A stretch of DNA of 58,235 nucleotides from assembly GCA_020073585.1 (NCBI GenBank), contig JAIQEV010000023.1:1-58235 (forward strand). Direction: 5' to 3'. Positions 49,299 through 58,235 of the stretch are shown here, in pieces (the first letter of the stretch is position 1; every line of letters begins with the position of its first letter). The DNA comes from Terriglobia bacterium. Lineage in GTDB: Bacteria; Acidobacteriota; Terriglobia; Acidiferrales; UBA7541. The notes beneath the pieces were generated by a model. That model had not been told where the DNA came from and did not search any database. It was given only the letters and a program-made list of their open reading frames with translations. A program made the translations under genes and the position numbers.

Positions 49299-49613
49299 CT
49301 AGCGGTTGCCGAAGTTTTCGGGGTCGGCGTTGGGGTCGCCCAGGGCGTCGGAGATAAGCACCGTGGATTGGCCGGTCAGCTCGAAGCGCTTGCGGCACTT
49401 GTAGCACGCGGCCAGGTCGTCCAAGCGGACCATGTAGGAAGTGGCGTTGGCAAAGCGCCTGCGGTCCTCTTCGCCAGCGCCGCGCGGCAGCTCTTTCTTC
49501 TTGGTGCAGACCTTCCAGCGCACGGGAAATTCAAACTCTTTCTTGCAGTGCGGGCAGCGCAGGGTCTGCTTCTTGGTCTCTTCGCGTTCGGTATAAAAGG
49601 CGCGTTCGTCCAT
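49299..49613 (-). CDS. Zinc-ribbon protein of unknown function (104 aa)
   Basis: Two CxxC pairs, CPHC at about 20-23 and CYKC at about 70-73, can hold one zinc. Between them lie a basic stretch (VRWKVCTKKKELPRG) and RRRFANATSYMVRLDDLAA. The first 18 residues are charged and helical. No enzyme motif is visible. The protein is probably cytosolic and could bind nucleic acid or another protein. It lies 2 bp downstream of the polysaccharide deacetylase stop on the same strand, so the two are likely co-transcribed. Core-type codon use supports it. Confidence 0.72.
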   Translation of the reverse strand: MDERAFYTEREETKKQTLRCPHCKKEFEFPVRWKVCTKKKELPRGAGEEDRRRFANATSYMVRLDDLAACYKCRKRFELTGQSTVLISDALGDPNADPENFGNR

Positions 49614-49615
49614 GA

Positions 49616-50374
49616 TTAGCGCGGGCCTTCTCCCGCTATGGAAGGGATTGTAACAAATTCGAGGCCCAGGTCGCGCCAGCGTGGCAGCCAGTATTCGAGC
49701 GCAGCAAGGGTGTGGCGGCGGTCGCCGCCGGGACGCCGGTGGTCCCCGTCATGCAGGCAGAGAATGTCGCCGCCGGAGCGCGGCGGTGCGCCCTGCGGTG
49801 CGCGTTGCGCGCGGCGCGCCACCGGCTGCAGGCGGCGGATGAGGGGCGCGGCGGGCTGCGGGTACCAGTCGTGTGGGAGGAGCGACCACATCACCACGCT
49901 GCGAATCCCGGCCGCGCGCGCCGCGGCGTCGAGGAAGGGGCTGCGGAAGCCGTAGGGAGGGCGCAACAGCAGCGGGGGCGCGCCGAGCACCACGGCGATG
50001 GCCTCCTGGCAGCCGCCGAGCTCCGCGCGCAGCCGCGCCGGGCCGCACCAGAAGAGATTCGCGTGGGTTTCCGTGTGATTGCCGATGGCGTGGCCGCGCG
50101 CGGCGATCTCGCGCACCAACTCCGGCGACTGCCGGACGTAGCGCCCGATCAGGAAGAAGGTGGCGCGGGCGTCATAACGGGCCAGCAGGTCGAGAAGCTG
50201 CGGAGTGACGGCGGGATTGGGGCCGTCGTCGAAGGTGATGGCCAACTGCCGGGGCGAGGCCGTGCGGCACAGGGTGGGCCCGAAGAGCTGGGCGCGCGGA
50301 TAGGCCGCGCCGTAGGCCACGAGGCCCGCAGCACCGGTGAGCGCGATGGGGAGCGCGGCGATCAGGGGATGCAT
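49616..50374 (-). CDS. Polysaccharide deacetylase (NodB-type)
   Basis: A carbohydrate esterase 4 enzyme, 252 aa, that removes N-acetyl groups from glycans such as peptidoglycan, chitin oligomers or exopolysaccharide. The start at 50374 gives MHPLIAALPIALTGAAGLVA, a membrane anchor or signal peptide. Motif 1 TFDDGPNP (about 46-53), motif 2 HTETH (about 95-99, zinc histidines), motif 3 LLRPPYGFRSP (about 131), then DWYP and a final ILCLHDGD. All key residues are present. It is divergent from a glycosyltransferase pseudogene 600 bp away. Confidence 0.9.
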   Translation of the reverse strand: MHPLIAALPIALTGAAGLVAYGAAYPRAQLFGPTLCRTASPRQLAITFDDGPNPAVTPQLLDLLARYDARATFFLIGRYVRQSPELVREIAARGHAIGNHTETHANLFWCGPARLRAELGGCQEAIAVVLGAPPLLLRPPYGFRSPFLDAAARAAGIRSVVMWSLLPHDWYPQPAAPLIRRLQPVARRAQRAPQGAPPRSGGDILCLHDGDHRRPGGDRRHTLAALEYWLPRWRDLGLEFVTIPSIAGEGPR

Positions 50375-50847
50375 CACTGGAAACTTTACCCGGAAACAGC
50401 CGGAATGGCGACGGCTCAGCATAGCGCAAGTGCCGGGCGCGTCCCAGGCACGAAGAGGAGGGCCGGGCCGCAGGACCTGCACTCCCGGCTGTTTACTAGA
50501 ATGCACGCCAGTACGTGATCCTCCAATCGAGGGGATTTCTTGTTGTTAGAGTAGCTGTAGCAGTGCGCTACGGATCGACCCGCAAGGGGAGCAGAGCCAG
50601 AGCGGCCACGGGCTAATCGTACTTGGGGGCGCCGTGGGCATCAGGTTCCCGGCCAGCGCGCACGAGTGCCGTACTCCCGCGCACCGGCAGGCATTCCTCC
50701 ACGGGCGGACGCGATCCGGAAATTTTGCGGAGCAGCGCACGGCGGCGGTTCCCCCCTTCGCATAGGCTGCGCCCCAGAACTGTCCGCCATAGGCAAGCAG
50801 ATCCGATTAGCCGTAAACTCGCGCGCAGCTGAATCCTGGAAGCAGGC
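50375..50847. other. Gap upstream of the damaged glycosyltransferase gene
   Basis: About 470 bp without a convincing gene. Composition is mixed, lower in GC around 50500-50570. It must hold the promoters of the deacetylase and of the plus-strand glycosyltransferase. No tRNA, riboswitch fold or clear repeat was found. Confidence 0.4.
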
Positions 50848-50985
50848 ATGGACAGCGCTTTGCACACATTTATCAGCCGGAACCGGCGAGAAGATCTGCT
50901 GGCCGTCCTGCAGTCCGGATCTCTGGCTCTGCAGGGAAGCGCTGCGCAAGAGCTGGCCACCGCCGAAACCGCGGCCTCGCTATGA
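50848..50985 (+). CDS. 45-aa ORF coupled to the glycosyltransferase gene
   Basis: MDSALHTFISRNRREDLLAV continues with LQSGSLALQGSAAQELATAE and ends TAASL. Its stop overlaps the glycosyltransferase ATG by 4 bp (ATGA), as in many coupled pairs in this window. It is helical and mildly charged. There is an in-frame stop just before the ATG, so it is not simply the tail of a longer open frame, though it could be the remnant of a decayed upstream gene. No good ribosome binding site is visible. Function unknown. Confidence 0.4.
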   Translation: MDSALHTFISRNRREDLLAVLQSGSLALQGSAAQELATAETAASL

Positions 50986-52317
50986 CTTCCTTTCTGAATC
51001 TCGCCAACCACGCCCTGTTTTACTACTACCTGCTCTGCAATCTGGTGTACCTGACGATGCTGCTCATCGCGCTGAAGACCAGCGCGGCGCACCAGCACAC
51101 GCTGGAAAGCCACCGCCTGGAGTGGATCAAGGAGTCGCGGCTCGCGCCGCCCATCACCCTGCTGGTGCCCGCGCATAACGAGGAAAAATCGGTGCGCGGA
51201 TCGGTGCGCAATCTGCTGCGCCTGGATTATCCGGAGATCGAGGTGATCGTCGTCAATGACGGCTCGACGGACCGGACGCTCCAGGAATTGCGGGAAGAGT
51301 TCCGGCTGCGGCCGGTGCACGTGGTGTACGTGGCGCAGGTGCAGAGCGCGGAGGTATGCGGCCTGTACCGCAGCGATGCGGACCCGCGGCTGCTGGTGCT
51401 GGACAAGAAGCCCGGAGGGAGCAAGGCGGATGCGGTGAATGCCGGGCTGAACGCCGCGACCTCGCCGTACGTGTGCATCGTGGATGCCGATTCCGTGCTG
51501 GAACGCGATGCGCTTCTGCGCATCATGCTTCCGGTGCTGAACGACCCCAAGCGCGTCGTCGGGGCGGGGGGAATCGTGCGGGTGGTGAACGGCTGCGAAC
51601 TCGAAGGAGGGCGGATTCGGCAAATCCGCCTGCCGCGCGGAAGCATCGAGGTGATTCAAGTAGTGGAATACCTGCGCGCGTTTCTGATCGGCCGGGAGGC
51701 CTGGGCGCAGGGCAACATGCTGATGATCATTTCCGGAGCGTTCGGCGTGTTTCGAACGGACCTGGTGCGCGAGCTGGGCGGCTACCGGACCAGCTCGATC
51801 GGGGAAGACTTAGACGTGGTGACGCGCATGCACCGGCACCTGCTGGAGAAAAAGGCCGATTACCAAATTCAGTTCGTGCCGGACCCGGTGTGCTGGACCG
51901 AAGTGCCATCGGATCTGCGCTCGCTGGGACGGCAGCGCAGCCGCTGGCAGAAGGGCCTGCTGGATGTGCTGTGGAAGAACCGCGACATGCTCTTCCGGCC
52001 GCGCTACGGGCGGATCGGATGCTTTGCGCTGCCCTACCTGTGGGTCTTCGAACTCCTGGCGCCGGTGATGATCGGTGCTGCAGGAAGAGCTGACGTACAA
52101 GCGCTACAGCGATTGGAAAGACGTGGCGCGGCTGGTGAGCTTCTGCTTCTTCGAGCATTTTCCCTACCGGCAACTGCATATGTTCTGGCGGCTGCAGGGC
52201 ATCTGGCAATACCTGCGTGGAGACAAGAGCTGGAAATCGCCGCAGCGGCTGGGGCTGGAACCCGCGGCAAAGCGCGGATGGCCGGGGCTGCGGCGCGCGC
52301 CGGCGCGCAAAGGCTGA
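50982..52317 (+). pseudogene. Glycosyltransferase family 2 gene with internal deletion and frameshift
   Basis: The first 360 residues or so are a good membrane GT2 of the BcsA/hyaluronan-synthase type: two N-terminal hydrophobic segments, TLLVPAHNEEKS, VVNDGSTD (91-98), VCIVDADSVL (about 165-174), SSIGEDLDV (acceptor Asp) and QRSRWQKG (about 318). The frame then reads ELLAPVMIG at about 52070 and turns into a meaningless 570-residue tail. From 52075 another frame continues with VLQEELTYKRYSDWKDVARL and FFEHFPYRQLHMFWRLQGIW, the normal C terminus, ending at 52317. The C-terminal membrane helices that should lie between are missing. So an out-of-frame deletion of tens of codons joins the two halves; the gene is probably dead, unless this is an assembly error. 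Confidence 0.8.
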
Positions 52318-52322
52318 AGCGC

Positions 52323-53726
<1,404 letters not shown>

Positions 53727-53747
53727 GTCGCCTTCCTTTCGCCGAAC

Positions 53748-55589
53748 TCAGGCCGGCAGGCCGGACGGCGGCGCGGAGCCGCCGGTTAGCGCCGCAGCCG
53801 GAGTCTTTGGGGGCCGCAGGGGCAGCTCGATGCGGAAGGTGGTGCCGCTGCCGGGGTCGCTCGCGACGCTGATCGTGCCGCCATGATCGCTGACGACGGA
53901 TTGCACGATGGCCAGGCCAAGACCCGTGCCGTGCTGCTTGCTGGTGTAGTAGGGGGTGAACAGCCGCGAACATTCCTCGGGGGTGAGCCCCTGCCCGGAA
54001 TCGCTGACTTCCAGGAGCACACCGCCGTCGCGGGCGCTGGTGCGCAGCGTGAGCGTTCCGCCGGCGGGCATGGCGTCCAGGGCGTTGAGCACCAGATTCT
54101 GCAGGGCGCGATGCAGCAGGTCGGGGTCCGCGTCGATTTCCGGCAGGGCCTCGTCCAGACGGAGGTCCGGGGTGATGGCCGGCTTGCCTACGGCGCTGAA
54201 CTGGGCTTCGAAGAGGCGCACCGCATTGCGCACGGCATCGTTCACGTTGACGCGGCGGAGCTGCGGCGCGGGCATCTTCGAAAAATCGCTGAAGCGGCCG
54301 ACGATGACGTTCAGGTTGGAGAGCTCGGCCTTGAGCGTCGCGGTGGACTCCTGGAAGATCTCGTGGAACTGCTCGGGCGGCAGGGTCCGCGCGCGCTGCA
54401 GATTCTCGAGGGTGATCTGCAGGGGGAAGAGCGGGTTGCGCAGCTCGTGCGCCAGGCGCCGGGCCAGCTCGCGCCAGGCGGCCACGCGTTCGGCCTGCAC
54501 CAGGCGCTCGCGCTGCGCCGCGAGCGTGCCGGTCATGTCATTGAAGGCCGCGGCCAGCTGGCCGATTTCGCCGCCCGCGCCGGTCTCCATGCGCGTGTCC
54601 CAGTGGCCGGCGGCCACGGCCCGGGCGCCTTCCGCAAGCTCCACCACCGGACGGGTGATGCGCGCGGAAACCCACCAGGTGAGCAGCAGCCCAATCAGCA
54701 GGGCGCCCGCGCCGACTCCCGCGGCAATCGATTGGATGCGCCGCAACAGCAGCACCAACTCCCGGCGCGGGCTGCCGACCAGCAGCACGCCGAGAAGCTC
54801 GTTGTTGCGCCCCAGGAGCGGCATGGCATGAAAGGTTTCCGCCGCCGCGGCATCCGCGGACCAGTTCACCGTTTCCACCATCGGGCGCGGCTGTTTCTGC
54901 ATCTGCTGGATGAGCGGGGCGAGCTGCTCGCTCTGCGCCACTTCCCCGGAGGCATCGGTGAGCGCCGAGGGCACGAAGCCCTGCTCCAGATTGCGGTACA
55001 GCAGCGCGCGCATCCCGGAAGGGAGCACGAGCGAAGCCAGAAAGTTCTGGTCCAGGCGGCGGCCGCCGATCACGTAGAAAATCTTTTCCCCGACGGGCAG
55101 CGTGCGCACCGCGGTCAGCGAGAGCGCGACACCGTCGGGAGACTCTTCCCGCTTCAGGAAGGCGGGCGAAGAACGCCAGTCCTTGGCCGCCGTGACCCAG
55201 TCGTTCTTGTAACCCACGCGCGCGGGATACTGCGCCGAGGAGATCAGGGTTCCGTCGGAATTGACGAACTCCAGGTAATCGAGGTTTTGCTCCTGGGCCG
55301 CGCCGTTGGCATCGTGCACGTAAGCGGAAGGGTCGGCATTGGGCTGGGCCAGTTCCAGCGCGGTCTTGATGGTCACTTCGGCGTTGGTGATGTTTTCGAC
55401 GCGATGCGCCACATCCTCGGCGCGCTGCGCGAACTCCTTGTGGAACTGGGCCACCAGCGCTTCGGTGCGCTGCGTATCCAGCTCCTCGAAGGCCTTGCGC
55501 GTGTAGCGCGTCACGCCCCAGGCCACCAGGGTCACCGAAGCCAGCACAGTGAGGAGAAATACCAGAAAGAGTTTGATGCGAAAGTTCAT
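53748..55589 (-). CDS. Membrane sensor histidine kinase (NtrY-like)
   Basis: A 613-aa kinase from the ATG at 55589 (MNFRIKLFLVFLLTVLASVT). Helix 1 at about 6-26, a large periplasmic domain (about 30-280) that may be Cache-like, helix 2 at about 283-305, HAMP (ARITRPVVELAEGARAVAAG), HisKA with the phosphorylated His in RRLAHELRNPL (about 380) and a catalytic domain (LQNLVLNALDAM, SDSGQGLTPEE, HGTGLGLAIV). ELRNP and the lack of a PAS domain after HAMP are NtrY-like. Its start overlaps the stop of a substrate-binding protein gene by 4 bp, which suggests that the binding protein and the kinase work together. Confidence 0.94.
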   Translation of the reverse strand: MNFRIKLFLVFLLTVLASVTLVAWGVTRYTRKAFEELDTQRTEALVAQFHKEFAQRAEDVAHRVENITNAEVTIKTALELAQPNADPSAYVHDANGAAQEQNLDYLEFVNSDGTLISSAQYPARVGYKNDWVTAAKDWRSSPAFLKREESPDGVALSLTAVRTLPVGEKIFYVIGGRRLDQNFLASLVLPSGMRALLYRNLEQGFVPSALTDASGEVAQSEQLAPLIQQMQKQPRPMVETVNWSADAAAAETFHAMPLLGRNNELLGVLLVGSPRRELVLLLRRIQSIAAGVGAGALLIGLLLTWWVSARITRPVVELAEGARAVAAGHWDTRMETGAGGEIGQLAAAFNDMTGTLAAQRERLVQAERVAAWRELARRLAHELRNPLFPLQITLENLQRARTLPPEQFHEIFQESTATLKAELSNLNVIVGRFSDFSKMPAPQLRRVNVNDAVRNAVRLFEAQFSAVGKPAITPDLRLDEALPEIDADPDLLHRALQNLVLNALDAMPAGGTLTLRTSARDGGVLLEVSDSGQGLTPEECSRLFTPYYTSKQHGTGLGLAIVQSVVSDHGGTISVASDPGSGTTFRIELPLRPPKTPAAALTGGSAPPSGLPA

Positions 55590-57118
55590 GGCTTCTCTCC
55601 GGAGGATTTCGCGGGCGCGGGGGAATCCGCGCCGTCCAGCCAGACGCCGGCGAGATGCCAGTCGCCCCAGGGCGCGGGCAGCCAGTCGCGCACGCGCGCG
55701 CCCACGCCGGCGAATTCCGGGAGGAGCACGAGCGGCAGGACGCGGCGCTCGGCAAGAATGCGCTGCTCGCGCGCGTGGAGCTGCGCGGGATCGGCGCCCG
55801 CAGCGGCCGGCGATCCGGCGCTCTCCGCAGGTTCCGCCAGGTCCAGCGCGGCGGCGAAGGCATCCAGCTCGGCGCGCGGGGAGAGCGAGCGAAACCGCCA
55901 GGACACCAGGCGCATGCCCGGCGCGGGCTCGCGCGAGGGCGGCGCAGCGGCTGCGGCGGCGCGCGCACCCATGCGGTTCACCACCTGGACGATCAGCAGA
56001 GCCTGCCGAGCATTCACCGCAATGCGGTCCCCGAGCAGCCTGGCCAGGTCGCCCGGGGCATCCACGCGCAGGCGCAGCGGCTCCCCCGCGGTCGCCAGCG
56101 TGGCCGGCAAGGCCGCGCGCATCTCCCTCGCGCGATCCACGTTCGTCTCCACGGTGAAGAGGAAAGCATACCCGGAGAGCCACGCCGGCAAAAGAGCGGC
56201 GGCGGGTTCGGCTTGCTTCTGGAGCAACACGCCGGCCATCGTGGCGCGGTCGAGGGAGAGGGCCAGGGCTTCGCGGAGACGGGCGTCCTGCACGGCGGGC
56301 AGGGCGTCATCGAAGCGCAGCGCGTAGAGCGTCACGGGCGCGGAAGCCCAGGTGCGCAGGCCGGCCTGCGCCGCGCGGCGCACCAGATCCGGGGAGAGCT
56401 CGATCAGGTCGGCGCGGCTAAGTTGCAGATCGTAGAGCTGGCGCAGCGGCGGCACGCCCAGCGTCACTTCGACGGCGTCCACGAACGGGCGGCCGGACCA
56501 GGCTTCCGCGTTGGCGCGAAACGTAAGATGCGCCTCGCTGCGCGCGGGTACCGCGCCGGACGGCGGGGCGGCGGCGAGAACAAACGGACCGGTGCCCAGA
56601 AGGACGCCGGCGGAGGGCGCGCGATAGATGAAATAGCGGCCGGAGGCGAGCTCCTCGAGAAGATCGGGCATCGGCGCGGCAGACTGGAACACGACGGCGT
56701 TGCCGGAAGCGCTTACCTGCCGGGCAGCGGGCAGCAGCGGCGCGAGCGCGGCGGCCACATCGGCGGCGGTGAGCGGCGCGCCATCGGAAAACTTCACCTC
56801 GGCCCGCAGCGTGAACTGCCAGCGGTGGAAGGAGGCATCATGCGACCATTCCGCCGCAAGCTGCGGCAGGAAGTGGCCGTAGTTGTCCAGGGCCACGAGG
56901 CGGTCGAAAAGCAGCGTGGCAAGTTTTGCGCCGCTGGCGGCCTCTTCCGAGCCCGCGCGCCATTCGCGCGGATCGAGGGAGACCGCGGCGGCGCGCAGCT
57001 CGACGCGCAGCGTTCCGCCGTAGCGCGGGCGCTCCGCGGCGCCCAGCGACGCGCTCAGCGCCGCGCACGCCGCCAGCAGGCTAATTCCCGCACGCCAATG
57101 TGATGCGATAGACCTCAT
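55586..57118 (-). CDS. Family 5 extracellular solute-binding protein without transporter genes
   Basis: A 510-aa protein from the ATG at 57118 with a signal peptide (LLAACAALSASLGAAE). The SBP family 5 start RPRYGGTLRVELRAAAVSLD is at about 30-49, then LATLLFDRLVALDNYGHFLP and WQFTLRAEVKFSDGAPLTAA, the standard oligopeptide/nickel-binding fold; AVQDARLREALALSLDRATM also matches. No permease or ATPase genes follow; instead a sensor kinase gene begins 4 bp before its stop. The upstream gene overlaps its start by 38 bp. Peptide or metal-chelate sensing on behalf of the kinase is the natural inference. Confidence 0.85.
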   Translation of the reverse strand: MRSIASHWRAGISLLAACAALSASLGAAERPRYGGTLRVELRAAAVSLDPREWRAGSEEAASGAKLATLLFDRLVALDNYGHFLPQLAAEWSHDASFHRWQFTLRAEVKFSDGAPLTAADVAAALAPLLPAARQVSASGNAVVFQSAAPMPDLLEELASGRYFIYRAPSAGVLLGTGPFVLAAAPPSGAVPARSEAHLTFRANAEAWSGRPFVDAVEVTLGVPPLRQLYDLQLSRADLIELSPDLVRRAAQAGLRTWASAPVTLYALRFDDALPAVQDARLREALALSLDRATMAGVLLQKQAEPAAALLPAWLSGYAFLFTVETNVDRAREMRAALPATLATAGEPLRLRVDAPGDLARLLGDRIAVNARQALLIVQVVNRMGARAAAAAAPPSREPAPGMRLVSWRFRSLSPRAELDAFAAALDLAEPAESAGSPAAAGADPAQLHAREQRILAERRVLPLVLLPEFAGVGARVRDWLPAPWGDWHLAGVWLDGADSPAPAKSSGEKP

Positions 57119-58130
57119 AGTTCCCCGAAGCGAGATTCCAGACCACGGCCCAGGCCGAACGGTTCTCCGGCGCGGGAGAAAGCGACAGCACCGGCCCGGG
57201 CAGATCCAGCGGCCTGGCCGCGGCCGCGCCCGAACTCTTTCCGTGCTCGCTCTCCAGACGGATATGGTCGGCCACCGACCAATCGCCGGATCCTGTGGCG
57301 AGCTGCCAGAGCGCCACGTCGCAGGGCGAGCGCAGCGGCGCTTTCGCGCGCCAAGGCTCGCTGCCGACGCGGCAGTCCAGCGAAATTTTTCTCTCGAAAC
57401 TCGCGTCGCAGATCCGGCCGGGAAGAATAATCTGGGCGCGCGGCCCTTCGAGGCGAATCTCTCCGCGCAAATCCCGGGCCGGCGCGGCAGCCGGAAGCAA
57501 CGGCGCGGAATCCTGCAGCGCCCAGCCGTCCTTCTCGGAGTGCAACAGGGCCAGCGATTCCCGGCCGAGGAGCAGAAGCAGACCCGGCCGGGCCGCATCG
57601 CCGGGAAGCTCCGCGGCGTCCAGGAGCGGCTCGCGCTGCCGCCAGAGCAGCTCCTTCTGCAGGCGCAGGATGGAAGGCGGGTGTTCGGCCACGGAGATTC
57701 CGGCACGCGGCACCTGCACCATGCGCACCTCGGGGGAGTCTCCCGCGCCGGAGAGAGCGGCGACGAAGAGCAGATGCGCGGGGGTCTCGCGCAGGGAGAC
57801 GCGCAGTTCGGGCGCGGCGGCCTCCCCGGTAAGCGCGGCGCGGCGGCTCGTCAGCTCCGCGACGAAGACCCGCCGCAGGTCTTCGCTTTCCGCCTCGGGA
57901 AGCGACGAGGCATTGCTCCACGCCAGGCGCAGCGGAGCGCGCGCTTCCGCGAGGGACGCGATCTGCCGCGCCAGGCCGCGCGCGGCCTCTTCGAGGGAGC
58001 CGGCGCGGGAGACGGACGCCAAGCCCAGCAAGGCGAACCAGCACAGGACGCGGAGGAAAAGACGGCCTCGCGGGCGAGGCGCAGGAAGATGTCGCGTGGC
58101 ATTCACGGGGACGCGCGGCGATGATAGCAC
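57081..58130 (-). CDS. Exported protein of unknown function, first gene of the sensor operon
   Basis: A 349-aa protein with a signal peptide (LFLRVLCWFALLGLASVSRA, cleavage near residue 43). The mature part has no motif I recognise: a helical N-terminal segment (LEEAARGLARQIASLAEARA), then alternating strands (LLLLLGRESLALLHSEKDGW, IRLEGPRAQIILPGRICDAS), ending in ENRSAWAVVWNLASGNYEVY, which is like blades of a beta-propeller. Its last 38 bp overlap the binding-protein gene. It heads an operon with the SBP, the NtrY-like kinase and the NtrX-like regulator, so an accessory role in signal capture is possible. Confidence 0.65.
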   Translation of the reverse strand: MLSSPRVPVNATRHLPAPRPRGRLFLRVLCWFALLGLASVSRAGSLEEAARGLARQIASLAEARAPLRLAWSNASSLPEAESEDLRRVFVAELTSRRAALTGEAAAPELRVSLRETPAHLLFVAALSGAGDSPEVRMVQVPRAGISVAEHPPSILRLQKELLWRQREPLLDAAELPGDAARPGLLLLLGRESLALLHSEKDGWALQDSAPLLPAAAPARDLRGEIRLEGPRAQIILPGRICDASFERKISLDCRVGSEPWRAKAPLRSPCDVALWQLATGSGDWSVADHIRLESEHGKSSGAAAARPLDLPGPVLSLSPAPENRSAWAVVWNLASGNYEVYRITLACGN

Positions 58131-58148
58131 GGCGGCGAAGCGCCGTGC
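58127..58148. promoter_or_regulatory. Hairpin at the head of the sensor operon
   Basis: GCACGGCG (58127-58134) and CGCCGTGC (58141-58148) form a perfect 8-bp stem. It overlaps the first codon of the 349-aa gene (ATG 58130-58128 on the minus strand), so it would cover the translation start if formed in RNA, or could be an operator. Confidence 0.35.
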
Positions 58149-58235
58149 CGCGCGATCGGTGACCCGTGCGGAAGAGAAACGGCAAGCACATCCCGGGAAA
58201 AACCTCTTTCGAAAAAGTCTGGTGCACGGAATGCT

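Noticed and set aside
50375-50847. tRNA or structured RNA in the gap before the glycosyltransferase
   Set aside because: No cloverleaf, TTCGA-type T-loop or long stem could be found.

Overview
The window is a GC-rich, densely packed bacterial chromosome segment. Gene content and style point to Acidobacteriota, probably the class Terriglobia: fabZ-lpxA-lpxI-(Gfo/Idh)-tonB-miaA in one operon, a fused aroDE, NtrY/NtrX-like sigma-54 systems, many secreted peptidases and intergenic REP-like repeats. This assignment is inference; no rRNA or tRNA gene is present to settle it.

Layout. 0-2 kb: the 5' end of an IS30-type transposase runs off the left edge, next to a lower-GC 550-aa gene of unknown family that the IS appears to have truncated. 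2.2-10.3 kb: trpD, a repeat-rich gap, a FecR-like protein, a secreted M20 peptidase, then aroDE-trpE-trpG with 4-bp stop/start overlaps. 10.4-14.7 kb: a secreted duplicated-domain protein with a strong terminator, pgsA-amrA, a small membrane protein and hflX. 14.8-15.7 kb: a lower-GC patch with a NYN-domain nuclease and a large fold-back structure. 15.7-21.3 kb: seven coupled genes, fabZ to miaA (lipid A, TonB, tRNA modification), including a 32-aa membrane ORF that is easy to miss. 21.5-30.6 kb: peptidases M20, MA-like and M1, hinT, rlpA, a zinc-ribbon rhomboid, a second CDP-alcohol phosphatidyltransferase. 30.7-38.4 kb: scoA/scoB split by a small foreign-looking gene, then trpC-trpF-trpB-trpA-aroQ-aroF-tyrA. 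38.5-42.8 kb: a HisN-like phosphatase, a family 5 uracil-DNA glycosylase and a P-type ATPase. 42.9-58.1 kb: two sigma-54 two-component systems, thiO, several hypothetical genes, a polysaccharide deacetylase and a glycosyltransferase with an internal deletion and frameshift.

Together trpC, D, E, F, G, A and B cover chorismate to tryptophan, and aroF, aroDE, aroQ and tyrA supply the first, third and fourth shikimate steps and the tyrosine branch. aroA, aroB, aroC, aroK and pheA are not in the window.

The most unusual signal is a family of 27-bp-period tandem repeats with a GACCGC-NNN-GCGGTC palindrome at the core. It occurs inside the FecR-like gene, inside the signal peptide of the M20 peptidase, directly upstream of a small membrane protein, and as single decayed cores at the aroDE/trpE junction and before the 10.4-kb gene. 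A second repeat type (CTCTGCG-like) seems to form the signal peptide of rlpA. A second theme is a promoter form, TTGNCN-N17/18-TAGNNT, placed so close to some start codons that those mRNAs may be leaderless. A third is a candidate structured RNA next to the NYN nuclease gene.
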